Part shown: one piece after another, positions 27,025-35,741 of the stretch
How positions within the stretch are numbered: position 1 is the first letter of the stretch
How the letters are laid out: every line of letters begins with the position of its first letter
NCBI RefSeq assembly: GCF_002810445.1
Contig: NZ_NEXS01000003.1
Coordinates: 124,001 to 188,000, forward strand
From: Advenella sp. S44
GTDB lineage: Bacteria > Pseudomonadota > Gammaproteobacteria > Burkholderiales > Burkholderiaceae_B
Reading direction: 5' to 3'
DNA: 64,000 nucleotides
Translations under genes and position numbers: made by a program
Notes under the pieces: model-generated
Database searches by the model: none
The model's input: only the letters and a program-made list of their open reading frames with translations
What the model was told of the DNA's origin: nothing

Positions 27025-27993
27025 TTACTCTTTTTTGTCTTTATCGTCCATCTTCGCCCGCGGGTGCGCCTTGTCGTAGACCTGTGCCAGATGCTGGAAA
27101 TCAAGTCTGGTGTAAATTTGCGTGGTGGCAATATTGGCGTGTCCCAGCATTTCCTGAACGGCGCGCAAATCCTGGGCCGATTGCAGCACGTGGCTGGCAA
27201 AACTATGGCGCAGGACGTGAGGATGTACCTGGGCCGGCACGCCGCTGCGCAGGCTCAGTTTCTTCAGTTGCAGTTGCACGACCCGAGGCGCAATGCGGCG
27301 ACCGCGCGCACCCAGGAAAACGGCGGCCTGATCGTCGATGGCGCTGGCAGGGGGAAGCAGTTTGTGCCTGACGGCAAGCCATTGCCTGACTGCATTGACC
27401 GCCGTGCGACCCAGGGGTACGCTGCGGGTTTTGCCGCCCTTGCCGGTGACCGACACCTCGCCTTCGTCCAGATCAAGCCAACTGACCGATTCGTAGCCAT
27501 CTTTGCGCGTGTACTGGATATCCAGGCTGACCAGTTCGGCCAGGCGCAGGCCGCTGGAGTAGAGCACTTCGAACATGGCCTGATCACGCAGGTCAGTCGG
27601 TTCTGTACCAGTGGCAATGGTGGGGTGGTCCAGCAGCGCCTGGGTTTGTTCCACCGATAGCGCCTTGGGCAGCGAGCGCGCGATTTTCGGGGTTCTCACG
27701 TCCAGTGCGGGATTGACTTTGACCGAGGTTTGCGGGATCCACCATTGATAAAATCCACGCCAGGCCGATAGAATCCTGGCCAGACTGCGCGCACTGTAAT
27801 CCTGGGCGTGCAAGCGCGCAATGGCATGTCGGATTTGTGCATTGCTCAGACGCTCGGCAGCAACGTCCGGATAAAAACCCACCAGCAATACCAGATCGCG
27901 CCGATAGGCAGCCAGCGTGTGACTGGCGTAGCGCTGATTTGTCTGCAAATACTGCAGCCATTTTTCCATGGGATCGGGCAGTGTGCGTGTCAT
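27025..27993 (-). CDS. xerC: Site-specific tyrosine recombinase XerC
   Basis: XerC acts with XerD at dif to resolve chromosome dimers. The 322-residue protein has the N-terminal SAM-like domain and a catalytic domain with the R-H-R-H-Y set visible in SSGLRLAEL, HVLRHSFA, GHANI and QIYTRLD. It is the last gene of the dapF-DUF484-xerC operon, an arrangement conserved in many proteobacteria, which separates it from phage integrases. Confidence 0.95.
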   Translation of the reverse strand: MTRTLPDPMEKWLQYLQTNQRYASHTLAAYRRDLVLLVGFYPDVAAERLSNAQIRHAIARLHAQDYSARSLARILSAWRGFYQWWIPQTSVKVNPALDVRTPKIARSLPKALSVEQTQALLDHPTIATGTEPTDLRDQAMFEVLYSSGLRLAELVSLDIQYTRKDGYESVSWLDLDEGEVSVTGKGGKTRSVPLGRTAVNAVRQWLAVRHKLLPPASAIDDQAAVFLGARGRRIAPRVVQLQLKKLSLRSGVPAQVHPHVLRHSFASHVLQSAQDLRAVQEMLGHANIATTQIYTRLDFQHLAQVYDKAHPRAKMDDKDKKE

Positions 27994-28045
27994 GGGTTTT
28001 GTCTCAGGTTTTGCCGCGCCCGGTTCAATGGCTGCGCGGCAGCAG

Positions 28046-28708
28046 TCAGGACGCGCTGCTCAGGCGACTGAGGCTGGCGCTGGCCAGCTTGCCAAGAATT
28101 TCAAGAAACGTGGTGCCCATGTCGGGTTTGAAGTGCTCGGCTCCTTCTGCGGCAAACACCAGCGCACCAAACGTGTGCGCGTTGTAGCTTAGCGGCACAA
28201 TTGCCACCGAGCCCGGCTTGCTGTCGAACCAGTCATGTGCGGGCAGATAGCCTTCCTGGCCGCAATAGGGTTTTTGCAATGTGCTCACATAGGCCTGCAG
28301 CATATCGTCGGTGCTTTGAAAGCGCTCGTCTTTGAGGGCCGGAAGATTCCACAAGCGCAACGCGACTTCAAGCATGTCGAACTCTAGGCGAAGGCCGTCG
28401 ACCACCCGTTGCGGCAGGCGTTGCGCATCCGGTTCTGCCAGCATGCGAGTACACCAAAGGGTGACGTGATCACTGATGGTTTCATTGGAGTGGGCATTGT
28501 GCAGTAATTCGGACAATTTCCATTCCAGTTCCTTGTTGCGGGTGCGCAGTGTCAGGATCTGGCGTTCGCCCAATGACAGCGTGCTGCGCGCATGAGGATG
28601 CGGCACCTTCAGCGTCGTGAAAATATCGGCGTGTTCATCAAAAAAAGCAGGATTGTCCTGCAGAAATTGAGCAACGGTTTCTGCTGTCAGTGTGGCAGCT
28701 TCAGACAT
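28046..28708 (-). CDS. DUF484 family protein (GAF-like)
   Basis: This 220-residue protein belongs to the DUF484 family, predicted to have a GAF-like fold and of unknown function. The N-terminus (VAQFLQDNPAFFDEHADIFTTLKVPHPH) and LGERQILTLRTRNKELE coiled-coil are characteristic. It sits between dapF (12 bases) and xerC (52 bases), as in many gamma- and betaproteobacteria. Confidence 0.92.
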   Translation of the reverse strand: MSEAATLTAETVAQFLQDNPAFFDEHADIFTTLKVPHPHARSTLSLGERQILTLRTRNKELEWKLSELLHNAHSNETISDHVTLWCTRMLAEPDAQRLPQRVVDGLRLEFDMLEVALRLWNLPALKDERFQSTDDMLQAYVSTLQKPYCGQEGYLPAHDWFDSKPGSVAIVPLSYNAHTFGALVFAAEGAEHFKPDMGTTFLEILGKLASASLSRLSSAS

Positions 28709-28720
28709 GAATGCATTCCT

Positions 28721-29608
28721 TTATAAAGCGGTGCGGTTGCGATATTGCGTAACCAGGCGATCGATGTTTATTTCACTTGAAAATACCGTAACGGCCGGTC
28801 CGCGCATGGTAAGTTGGGTGCCGTCCCAGGCGATGTGCAGATCGCCGCCTCGGGTATGGACGGTCACTGGCGATTGCAGGCGCCCGCGACGGATGCCTGC
28901 GACGACGGCCGCACAGGCGCCGGTGCCGCAAGCGAGCGTCTCGCCTGCTCCTCTTTCATAAACCCGCAAATTGATGTTGTGGCTATCCAGAATTTGCATG
29001 AATCCGGCATTGACCCGATTGGCAAAGCGCCGATGCTGTTCGATAAGCGGTCCCTGCGCGGCGACAGGTGCGGTGGCGACATCGTCCACAATCTGCACGG
29101 CATGCGGGTTGGAAATTGCCACCAATGACAAGTTTACTGTGTCGCCATTGGCTAGCGGCAATGACCATAGCGTGTCGTCATGTTCGCGCGTGCCGGTCAG
29201 ATCGCTTGAGTCAAATGCGACGGCCTCAGGTTCAAAGCGGGTTTGCCCCATATTGACCGTGACCGTTGCGTCGTCCGCCTCTTCAAGCGTGATGAGGCCG
29301 GTGGCAATTTCGGCCTTCAGCGGATTGCGCGACGACAGTTTCTGCTCGTGCACAAACCGGACGAAACAGCGTGCGCCATTGCCGCAATGCTCCACTTCAC
29401 TGCCATCGGCGTTGAAAATACGATATCGAAAATCGGCCTGCGGATGGTTTGGCGCTTCAACCAGCAGGATCTGGTCGGCACCGATGCCAAACTGGCGATG
29501 AGCCAGGGCACGGGCGCGTTCGGGCGTCATGTCGATAGACTGTCGCACGCCATCGAGCACGACAAAATCGTTACCGGCGCCATGCATTTTCGAGAAAGAC
29601 CAGATCAT
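28721..29608 (-). CDS. dapF: Diaminopimelate epimerase DapF
   Basis: DapF converts LL-diaminopimelate to the meso form used for peptidoglycan and lysine. The two catalytic cysteines are Cys75 in HCGNGARC and the one in ACGTGAC near residue 225. [13 protein letters not shown] at the N-terminus is diagnostic. The 295-residue length is slightly above the typical 275. It is the first gene of dapF-DUF484-xerC, 79 bases after the acyltransferase. Confidence 0.96.
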   Translation of the reverse strand: MIWSFSKMHGAGNDFVVLDGVRQSIDMTPERARALAHRQFGIGADQILLVEAPNHPQADFRYRIFNADGSEVEHCGNGARCFVRFVHEQKLSSRNPLKAEIATGLITLEEADDATVTVNMGQTRFEPEAVAFDSSDLTGTREHDDTLWSLPLANGDTVNLSLVAISNPHAVQIVDDVATAPVAAQGPLIEQHRRFANRVNAGFMQILDSHNINLRVYERGAGETLACGTGACAAVVAGIRRGRLQSPVTVHTRGGDLHIAWDGTQLTMRGPAVTVFSSEINIDRLVTQYRNRTAL

Positions 29609-29687
29609 TGAACGTATTCCTGATTAAACCGCGGGGTTGAGCATTATTATCACCGATCCGGCGCGGTCGCACCATGGCAGCGCCGCC

Positions 29688-30569
29688 CTAGTAGAATTTC
29701 TTTTCACCTTCCGGGCGGGTCTTGAAGCGCCGATGCACCCAGTAGTATTGGGGAGGATCGGCGCGTACCCAGTCTTCGAGCTGTTGATTGCAAAACAGCG
29801 TGGCCTGCTCCAGGCTCATCTGACCCGGAAAGTCGGCAAGGGCGGGCAGAACGCGCGTGTGATAGCGCCCGGTGACGCTATCCCAGCGAGTCACAATCGG
29901 AATCACATCGGCTTTCCAGGTGCGCGCGATCTGAGCAGTCGCAGGCAGGGTGGCTGCCGGCACGCCGAAGAACGGGACAAAAATGGCCCCGTTACGGCCA
30001 AAATCCATGTCTGGCAGGTAGTAGACCGGCGTGCCCTGTCGCAGTTGCCGGATCAGCCCGCGTATTCCTTCCTTTCGGGAAATCTGGGTGACGTCATTGA
30101 AGCGACCGCGTCCCTTGAGCATCACGGCATCGACCTGCGGATCGGAAGCCGGCGTATACATGGTGGCTGACTTGGCCAGGTGCATAGACAATATGGTAGC
30201 GGCCGCGTCCAGGCCGACAAAGTGCGGTGCAAACATCAAGGTGGGGCGGCAGGAGTCGATGCTGTTCTGAATGTGTTCATAACCACTAAGATGGATCATG
30301 CGTCGGATTTTTTCTTCCGAGCCGTACCACAACACCGCGCGATCGATCATGGTCTGGGCCAGCGCACGGAAGTGTTCGCGCAGCCAGCGTTCGCGCTGCG
30401 CCGGCGACGCTTGCGGGAAACATAATTGCAAATTGGTACTGACGATGAAGTGGCGACGCTTCATCAGAACACGCATCAGGGTCGCGCATACACTGCCCAG
30501 GCCAAGGCGCAGGCTGTCCGGTAATACATTGATGGCGCGGAAAAGAAAAACGAGTAATGCGGATTTCAT
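29688..30569 (-). CDS. LpxL/HtrB-family lipid A acyltransferase
   Basis: This inner-membrane enzyme adds a secondary acyl chain to lipid A. The LPLAT catalytic motif HX4D is visible in APHFVGLDAA near residue 120, with an N-terminal hydrophobic segment and a C-terminal IPIVTRWD and YYWVHRRFKTRP block typical of the family. I start at ATG 30569 (293 residues). Some related genomes have two such genes here; only one is present. Chain specificity cannot be read from sequence. Confidence 0.88.
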   Translation of the reverse strand: MKSALLVFLFRAINVLPDSLRLGLGSVCATLMRVLMKRRHFIVSTNLQLCFPQASPAQRERWLREHFRALAQTMIDRAVLWYGSEEKIRRMIHLSGYEHIQNSIDSCRPTLMFAPHFVGLDAAATILSMHLAKSATMYTPASDPQVDAVMLKGRGRFNDVTQISRKEGIRGLIRQLRQGTPVYYLPDMDFGRNGAIFVPFFGVPAATLPATAQIARTWKADVIPIVTRWDSVTGRYHTRVLPALADFPGQMSLEQATLFCNQQLEDWVRADPPQYYWVHRRFKTRPEGEKKFY

Positions 30570-30586
30570 AATAGTTGAAGATAAGG

Positions 30587-30898
30587 CTAAGGCGTACTGA
30601 CAGCAGACGCAATGCGTTGTGCCAGGCACGTCGCTGGCTGCGGGTCTGACAGCATAGGCGGCAGACGGGTGCGATCCAGGATTTTTTCGATTGTAATGGA
30701 GAAAGGGATGGCATTGGCCGGGTACAGGCGCTCAGAAGCAAGACGGGGCTGGTAAAACACGGGTTTGATGACCGCGTATTGACGAGGACCGAATGGGTGC
30801 CCTGGACGATTGACGGACATCATCACCCTCGGTTTTTCACAATTGGCAAAATCCGTGACCATTCGATATATTGGCACCTGAACCGATGCGGCGTACAC
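30587..30898 (-). CDS. Hypothetical open frame upstream of the acyltransferase gene
   Basis: A 103-codon frame with GTG start at 30898 ends 17 bases before the acyltransferase start. Codon use is plausible, but there are no recognised motifs, signal or membrane helix. It is in frame with, and directly follows, the stop of a hydrophobic frame at 30914-30988. It could be a real leader gene, a decayed gene or chance. Confidence 0.3.
   Translation of the reverse strand: MYAASVQVPIYRMVTDFANCEKPRVMMSVNRPGHPFGPRQYAVIKPVFYQPRLASERLYPANAIPFSITIEKILDRTRLPPMLSDPQPATCLAQRIASAVSTP
30843..30872 (+). promoter_or_regulatory. Candidate promoter for a small RNA
   Basis: TTGGCA (30843-30848) and TATATT (30867-30872) lie 18 bases apart, each one base from the sigma-70 consensus. 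No protein gene follows on this strand before the terminator at 31007. Confidence 0.55.
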
Positions 30899-31030
30899 CG
30901 CAGCGGTCCCTGATCAATAGGTGGGTATCATAGACACCAGCATCAATACGATCAGGGTAAGTAGAAGTACGATAAGATCCGATTCATCGTAATCTCCTAT
31001 CAGATTGGCCCGGCTTCGGTCGGGCCTTTT
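30879..31030 (+). ncRNA. Candidate small RNA (about 150 nt)
   Basis: The interval runs from the start expected for the promoter at 30843-30872 to a strong terminator at 31007-31030. It has no credible protein frame on the + strand. It is antisense to a short hydrophobic reading frame on the minus strand (30914-30988). The arrangement is like type I toxin-antitoxin loci, but expression is not shown. Confidence 0.4.
31007..31030 (+). terminator. Rho-independent terminator with UUCG tetraloop
   Basis: GGCCCGGC and GTCGGGCC (8 bp with one G-U pair) close a TTCG loop and are followed by TTTT at 31027-31030. No annotated + strand gene ends here, which implies a short upstream transcript. Confidence 0.85.
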
Positions 31031-31206
31031 ACCGTTGGCTGGTTATCAGCGCTGTGGCCAAGGCGCATGTCCTTCGCCACAGCGATAGGCTCCCCAAGCC
31101 CGTATCCTCGTGAACTGCCGTTGCGTCCACATTGTCCGCCCCGGTTTTCTGCATCGCCGCTACCCACAATGACATGGCATGACCATCGTCCACGAATTCC
31201 CCAGAA

Positions 31207-31273
31207 CATCGCCCATGACATCGCCCATGACATCGCCCATGACATCGCCCATGACATCGCCCATGACATCGCG
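31207..31273. repeat. 12-bp tandem repeat CATCGCCCATGA, five exact copies plus a partial
   Basis: Copies start at 31207, 31219, 31231, 31243 and 31255, and a partial copy follows. The unit keeps the reading frame and would encode tetrapeptide repeats on either strand, but no supported gene covers it. It lies about 95 bases before the metK leader. Confidence 0.97.
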
Positions 31274-31365
31274 GTCAGGGCCTTGCGGCCCAGCCGCCGC
31301 TCTTTTATCTACCGTCAACAGGGTTTTTCGGGCCTTCAGTGTCAAATTGTCTTAAAATGATTTCC

Positions 31366-31467
31366 GGTCGCTGAGTTAACCGACAACTTGCGGGGCGACG
31401 GCTGGAAACACAGAACACATGTCAGACTTGGCTTGTGTTCTTCCAGATACATTCCGCTAAAGCGTCG
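31366..31467 (+). promoter_or_regulatory. Candidate SAM-II class riboswitch upstream of metK, with an extra stem
   Basis: The leader holds the SAM-II landmarks in order: GCTGAGTTAACC (class form GNTGATTTAACC), CTTGCGG, a P1 return strand and CCGCTAAAG. P1 pairs GTCGC (31367-31371) with GCGAC (31395-31399). The pseudoknot helix pairs GCGG (31390-31393) with CCGC (31454-31457). Between them a strong hairpin pairs CTGGAA-GAACACA (31402-31407, 31413-31419) with TGTGTTC-TTCCAG (31434-31446), at the place where a P4 extension occurs in some SAM-II RNAs. A TAAAAT hexamer at 31353-31358 could be its -10. SAM binding would give feedback on SAM synthase. Confidence 0.65.
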
Positions 31468-31551
31468 CGCCAGTATCCATCCCATTCGGTGCTGCGCGTT
31501 CTTTTAAAGAATGTCGGTTTTGTTTTTTTGACACTATTAATTGGACGCAAC

Positions 31552-32718
31552 ATGGCCCACAACGATTTTCTCTTTACTTCCGAATCCGTTTCCGAAGGTC
31601 ACCCCGATAAGGTTGCTGACCAGATTTCCGACGCTATTCTTGATGCACTGCTTGAGCAGGATCCCAATTCCCGTGTGGCCGCCGAAACGATGTGCAACAC
31701 CGGGTTGGTCGTACTGGCTGGTGAAATTAGCACCAAGGCCAATATTGACTATATCCAGGTTGCACGCGACACCATTAAGCGCATCGGCTATGACAATACT
31801 GAATACGGCATTGACTACAAGGGCTGCGCGGTTCTGGTCGCCTATGACAAGCAGTCTCCCGATATTGCGCAAGGGGTAGATCGTAGTGAAGAAGACCTTC
31901 TGAACCAGGGGGCCGGAGACCAGGGCCTGATGTTTGGTTTTGCGTGCGACGAAACGCCTGACCTGATGCCTGCCCCGATCTGGTATGCCCATCGCCTGGT
32001 GCAGCGCCAGAGCGAACTGCGCAAGGACGGCCGGCTGCAATGGCTGCGTCCCGATGCCAAATCGCAGGTCACGTTCCGCTACGTCGATGGCAAGCCCGTG
32101 GAAGTCCATACCGTGGTTCTCTCAACCCAGCATTCGCCGGACATTTCCCAAAGCGATATCCGTGAAGCGGTGATTGAGGAAATTATCAAGCCCACGTTTG
32201 CCGAAGGCCTGATCACACCACAGACCAAGTTTCTGATTAATCCCACAGGCAAATTCATTATTGGCGGTCCTCAGGGCGATTGCGGCCTGACTGGTCGCAA
32301 AATCATTGTCGATACCTATGGCGGCGCATGCCCTCATGGCGGCGGCGCGTTTTCGGGCAAGGATCCGTCCAAGGTGGACCGTTCTGCAGCCTATGCGGCC
32401 CGTTATGTCGCCAAGAATATTGTTGCTGCGGGCCTGGCGCGCCAGTGCCAGATCCAGGTCAGCTATGCCATTGGTGTGGCCGAACCGATCAACATTACTG
32501 TGTATACGGAAGGCACCGGTGTGATCCCCGATGACGAAATCGCCAAACTGGTGCACGAGCATTTTGACCTGCGTCCACGCGGCATCGTTCAGATGCTGGA
32601 TCTGCTGCGTCCAATCTATTGCAAAGCTGCCGCCTATGGTCACTTTGGTCGCTCCGAACCCGAGTTCAGCTGGGAAGCGCAGGACAAGGCGGAGGTTCTG
32701 AAAAAAGCGATCGCTTAA
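31552..32718 (+). CDS. metK: S-adenosylmethionine synthase MetK
   Basis: MetK makes SAM from methionine and ATP. The 388-residue protein begins [19 protein letters not shown], with the ATP-binding GHPDK, and contains [32 protein letters not shown] and [10 protein letters not shown], all diagnostic. I start at ATG 31552; an in-frame extension to 31435 lies in the structured leader. It is followed by the SAH riboswitch and ahcY, so the methyl cycle genes are side by side. Confidence 0.97.
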   Translation: MAHNDFLFTSESVSEGHPDKVADQISDAILDALLEQDPNSRVAAETMCNTGLVVLAGEISTKANIDYIQVARDTIKRIGYDNTEYGIDYKGCAVLVAYDKQSPDIAQGVDRSEEDLLNQGAGDQGLMFGFACDETPDLMPAPIWYAHRLVQRQSELRKDGRLQWLRPDAKSQVTFRYVDGKPVEVHTVVLSTQHSPDISQSDIREAVIEEIIKPTFAEGLITPQTKFLINPTGKFIIGGPQGDCGLTGRKIIVDTYGGACPHGGGAFSGKDPSKVDRSAAYAARYVAKNIVAAGLARQCQIQVSYAIGVAEPINITVYTEGTGVIPDDEIAKLVHEHFDLRPRGIVQMLDLLRPIYCKAAAYGHFGRSEPEFSWEAQDKAEVLKKAIA

Positions 32719-32720
32719 GG

Positions 32721-32726
32721 TATAAT
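32721..32726 (+). promoter_or_regulatory. -10 element before the SAH riboswitch
   Basis: A perfect TATAAT at 32721-32726 directly follows the metK stop and lies 9 bases before the riboswitch P1 helix. The -35 (TTCTGA at 32697-32702, 18 bases away) is weak. Confidence 0.6.
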
Positions 32727-32734
32727 CGTCGTGT

Positions 32735-32807
32735 CCTGAGGGGCGTTGCGACATGATCTTACGGTCATGCCAGGCTCAGGATACGATCAGGTAACGAACC
32801 GCGCTCA
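32735..32807 (+). promoter_or_regulatory. SAH riboswitch (ahcY motif)
   Basis: The leader matches the S-adenosylhomocysteine riboswitch closely: GAGGGGCGTTGCGAC, then CCAGGCTCAGG, then AACG-GCGCTC elements. P1 pairs CCTGAG (32735-32740) with CTCAGG (32775-32780); an inner CATGA-TCATG hairpin fills the middle; the 3' GCGCTC (32801-32806) can form the pseudoknot. In this class SAH binding turns expression on, matching its position before SAH hydrolase. Confidence 0.92.
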
Positions 32808-32882
32808 TCATATACTGCTTTGCTGGTCTATGGTGAGACGCAACTCACAGTCGGCATCGCAGTATGTTTCAGGATGAAAACT

Positions 32883-34277
32883 ATGACTGCTGATTACAAA
32901 ATTGCCGATATCGCGCTGGCCGACTGGGGCCGACGTGAACTGTCTATTGCCGAAACCGAAATGCCGGGCTTGATGGCCACGCGCGAAGAATTCGCCAAAT
33001 CCCAACCTCTGAAAGGCGCCCGCATTGCCGGCAGCCTGCACATGACTATCCAGACAGGCGTGCTTATCGAGACGCTCACTGCGCTGGGCGCGGAAGTCCG
33101 CTGGGCTTCGTGCAATATTTTCTCCACCCAGGATCACGCTGCGGCGGCCATTGCCGCCAGTGGCGTACCGGTGTTCGCCATCAAGGGTGAAACGCTGGCC
33201 GATTACTGGGAATATACCCACCGCATTTTCGACTGGCCGGGTGAGCAGGCCAATATGATCCTTGACGATGGCGGCGACGCCACCACCTTGTTGCATCTGG
33301 GCGCCAAGGCCGAAAAGGACATTTCCGTATTGGACAATCCGGGCAGCGAAGAGGAAACCGTGCTGTTTGCCGCGATTCGCGCACGACTGGCCACAGATGC
33401 GACCTGGTATTCGACCAGGCTGGCCAATATCATCGGGGTGACCGAAGAGACCACGACCGGCGTGCATCGCCTGTATCAAATGGCGCAAAAAGGCGAGTTG
33501 CAAGTCCCTGCCATCAACGTCAATGACTCGGTCACCAAATCCAAATTCGATAACCTGTATGGTTGCCGCGAATCGCTGGTAGACGGTATCAAACGCGCGA
33601 CCGATGTCATGGTGGCAGGCAAGATCGCCGTGGTCGCAGGCTTCGGCGACGTGGGCAAGGGCTGCGCCCAGGCGCTGTCCGCCCTGCGTGCGCAGGTATG
33701 GGTCACGGAAGTAGACCCGATCTGCGCGCTGCAGGCGTCCATGGAAGGCTATAGAGTCGTTACCATGGAAGAGGCAGCGGACAAGGCCGATATCTTTGTC
33801 ACAGCAACCGGCAATTATCATGTGATTACCCGTGATCATATGGAACGCATGAAAAACGAAGCCATTGTCTGCAACATTGGTCACTTCGACAACGAGATCG
33901 ATGTGGCTGCGGTCGAAGACCTGCAATGGGAAGAGATCAAGCCGCAGGTAGATCACATTATCTTTCCCGATGGCAAGCGTATTATTCTGCTGGCCAAGGG
34001 CCGTCTGGTGAATCTGGGTTGCGCAACAGGCCATCCTTCATTTGTGATGTCGGCCTCGTTTACCAACCAGACGATCGCACAGATCGAACTGTTTACCCGC
34101 ACGGACCAGTATCAGAAAGGTCAGGTGTATGTGCTGCCCAAACATCTGGATGAGAAGGTGGCTCGCCTGCATCTGAAGCAACTGGGCGTCAACCTCTCAA
34201 CGTTGTCGCAGAAACAGGCCGACTATATCGGAGTGCCGGCGCAGGGTCCATTCAAGCCGGATCATTATCGTTATTGA
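32883..34277 (+). CDS. ahcY: Adenosylhomocysteinase AhcY
   Basis: AhcY splits SAH, the product inhibitor of methyltransferases, into homocysteine and adenosine. The 464-residue protein carries NAD-binding [11 protein letters not shown], the substrate segment [13 protein letters not shown], and the C-terminal KPDHYRY that binds NAD in the partner subunit. I chose ATG 32883, because AGGA at 32871-32874 is correctly spaced for it; ATG 32874 overlaps that site. The insert near residues 160-200 is usual in bacterial long forms. It is controlled by the SAH riboswitch upstream. Confidence 0.97.
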   Translation: MTADYKIADIALADWGRRELSIAETEMPGLMATREEFAKSQPLKGARIAGSLHMTIQTGVLIETLTALGAEVRWASCNIFSTQDHAAAAIAASGVPVFAIKGETLADYWEYTHRIFDWPGEQANMILDDGGDATTLLHLGAKAEKDISVLDNPGSEEETVLFAAIRARLATDATWYSTRLANIIGVTEETTTGVHRLYQMAQKGELQVPAINVNDSVTKSKFDNLYGCRESLVDGIKRATDVMVAGKIAVVAGFGDVGKGCAQALSALRAQVWVTEVDPICALQASMEGYRVVTMEEAADKADIFVTATGNYHVITRDHMERMKNEAIVCNIGHFDNEIDVAAVEDLQWEEIKPQVDHIIFPDGKRIILLAKGRLVNLGCATGHPSFVMSASFTNQTIAQIELFTRTDQYQKGQVYVLPKHLDEKVARLHLKQLGVNLSTLSQKQADYIGVPAQGPFKPDHYRY

Positions 34278-34555
34278 TCGACGCGCGCGATGTATTCGGC
34301 CGGTTTTGAGTTATTACAACTGTGATTGACTGGCCGAAGGCGTTTTCGTCACGGAATTGCCGGGCAGACGTGTTGTGGAGGCGGCAGATTTTGCGGATTG
34401 CGCAGTGCGTTCAATTGCCGGCAAAGTTGTGCAACTGAACGCAAGTGCGAATAGCAGCGTGAGCACAGGGCGCACGTTGTATTGGTATGGGTGTTCGTTG
34501 GTATTAATGTTCATTGGTGTTAGTGTTCTATTAGGGAAATGAAAGGAGAAGTAAT

Positions 34556-34891
34556 ATGACATTGCTGTTAACCTGGGTCCTGCAGGCGCTGGCCCTTATG
34601 ATTGTTGCCTATATTCTGCCTGGCATTACCGTTACCAGTTTTGTATCGGCGCTAATTGCCGCTGTCATTCTGGGGCTGGTCAATACGGTCGTTTATCCCA
34701 TTCTTGCCATTCTGACGTTGCCGATCACCGTCGTTACGCTGGGGCTGTTCCTGCTTGTGCTCAACGTACTGATGTTCTGGCTGGCCGGTTCGGTCTTCAA
34801 TGGTTTCAAAGTCGATGGCTTCTGGTGGGCCGTGATTGGCGCCATCCTGTATTCCATCATTTCTGCAATTTTGCTGAGTATTCTGAATTAA
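34556..34891 (+). CDS. Phage holin family protein (4-TMS superfamily IV, YvlD-like)
   Basis: This 111-residue protein consists almost wholly of four hydrophobic helices and matches the family named after mycobacterial phage holin superfamily IV, common in non-phage contexts and of unknown function. AAGGAG at 34543-34548 precedes ATG 34556. It lies between ahcY and metF, as in related genomes, so it is a chromosomal membrane protein and not a prophage remnant. The 278 bases upstream contain no gene I can support. Confidence 0.85.
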   Translation: MTLLLTWVLQALALMIVAYILPGITVTSFVSALIAAVILGLVNTVVYPILAILTLPITVVTLGLFLLVLNVLMFWLAGSVFNGFKVDGFWWAVIGAILYSIISAILLSILN

Positions 34892-34895
34892 CGTT

Positions 34896-35738
34896 ATGAG
34901 TTCTTTTTCCGACGAGGCATTCAGCCTGGAGTTTTTCCCGCCGCGCGATCAGGTATCGCGTGAGCGGCTGGTGGGCACGGCCAAGCAGTTGATGGCCATG
35001 CATCCTCGTTATGTGAGTGTCACTTTCGGGGCGGGTGGCTCCACCCGGGACGGGACGGCAGAAACCGTATCCCTGTTCTCGCAACTGGGTTGCGAAGCTG
35101 CCCCGCATCTGTCGTGCATCGGCGCCAGCCGCGAATCGCTGGTGCAGTTGCTTGATCAGTACAAAGCCAAGGGCATTCGTCGTATTGTGGCTTTGCGCGG
35201 CGATCTGCCCTCGGGCATGGGCGGCAATGATTCTGATTTTCGATATGCGTCCGAGCTGGTCAAATTGATTCGCGAGCATTCAGGCGACTGGTTTCATGTC
35301 GAAGTGGCCGCGTATCCCGAAATGCACCCGCAGGCCGACAGTCCCGAACAGGACCTGGATAACTTCGTGACCAAGGTCAACGAAGGCGCAAACAGCGCCA
35401 TTACGCAGTATTTCTTCAACGCAGATGCCTATTTTGACTTTGCAGACAGGGCGGTGCAGCGCGGCGTCAGTATTCCGATCGTGCCGGGCATTATGCCCAT
35501 TACCAACCATACGCAATTGCTGCGATTTTCCCAAACTTGCGGCGCCGAGGTGCCGCGCTGGATCCGCCTGCGCCTGGCGCAATTTGGTGACGACAAGGCT
35601 TCTATCCGGGCTTTTGGCACCGAGGTGATCACGCAGCTTTGCCAGCGACTGATTGACGGGGGCGTGCCGGGTATTCATTTTTATACCTTGAATAACGCCG
35701 AGGCCACATTGTCAGTGTGGAAGAACCTGCGCTATTGA
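34896..35738 (+). CDS. metF: 5,10-methylenetetrahydrofolate reductase MetF
   Basis: MetF reduces methylene-THF to methyl-THF, the methyl donor for methionine synthase. The 280-residue barrel has the catalytic glutamate in SLEFFPPRD, VTFGAGGSTRDGT, ALRGDLP and EVAAYPEMHP, all typical. It follows the holin-like gene by 4 bases and belongs to the methyl-cycle group under the SAH riboswitch. Its stop is 3 bases from the convergent cyclo-ligase gene. Confidence 0.96.
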   Translation: MSSFSDEAFSLEFFPPRDQVSRERLVGTAKQLMAMHPRYVSVTFGAGGSTRDGTAETVSLFSQLGCEAAPHLSCIGASRESLVQLLDQYKAKGIRRIVALRGDLPSGMGGNDSDFRYASELVKLIREHSGDWFHVEVAAYPEMHPQADSPEQDLDNFVTKVNEGANSAITQYFFNADAYFDFADRAVQRGVSIPIVPGIMPITNHTQLLRFSQTCGAEVPRWIRLRLAQFGDDKASIRAFGTEVITQLCQRLIDGGVPGIHFYTLNNAEATLSVWKNLRY

Positions 35739-35741
35739 TCG

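Noticed and set aside
27025-27993. Tyrosine recombinase as a mobile-element integrase
   Set aside because: Sequence and the dapF-DUF484-xerC operon identify housekeeping XerC.
31000-31360. Frames with MSWA or AHDI tetrapeptide repeats as real proteins
   Set aside because: They arise from the 12-bp tandem array read in different frames; none has a ribosome site or coding bias outside the array.
34314-34562. An 82-codon minus-strand frame between ahcY and the holin-like gene, with a signal-peptide-like stretch
   Set aside because: It runs against the ahcY-metF transcription unit, overlaps the holin-like gene's ribosome site and has no recognised homology. A short secreted protein cannot be fully excluded.
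34556-34891. Holin annotation as a sign of prophage
   Set aside because: The family is widespread on chromosomes, the neighbours are methyl-cycle genes and no other phage gene is present.
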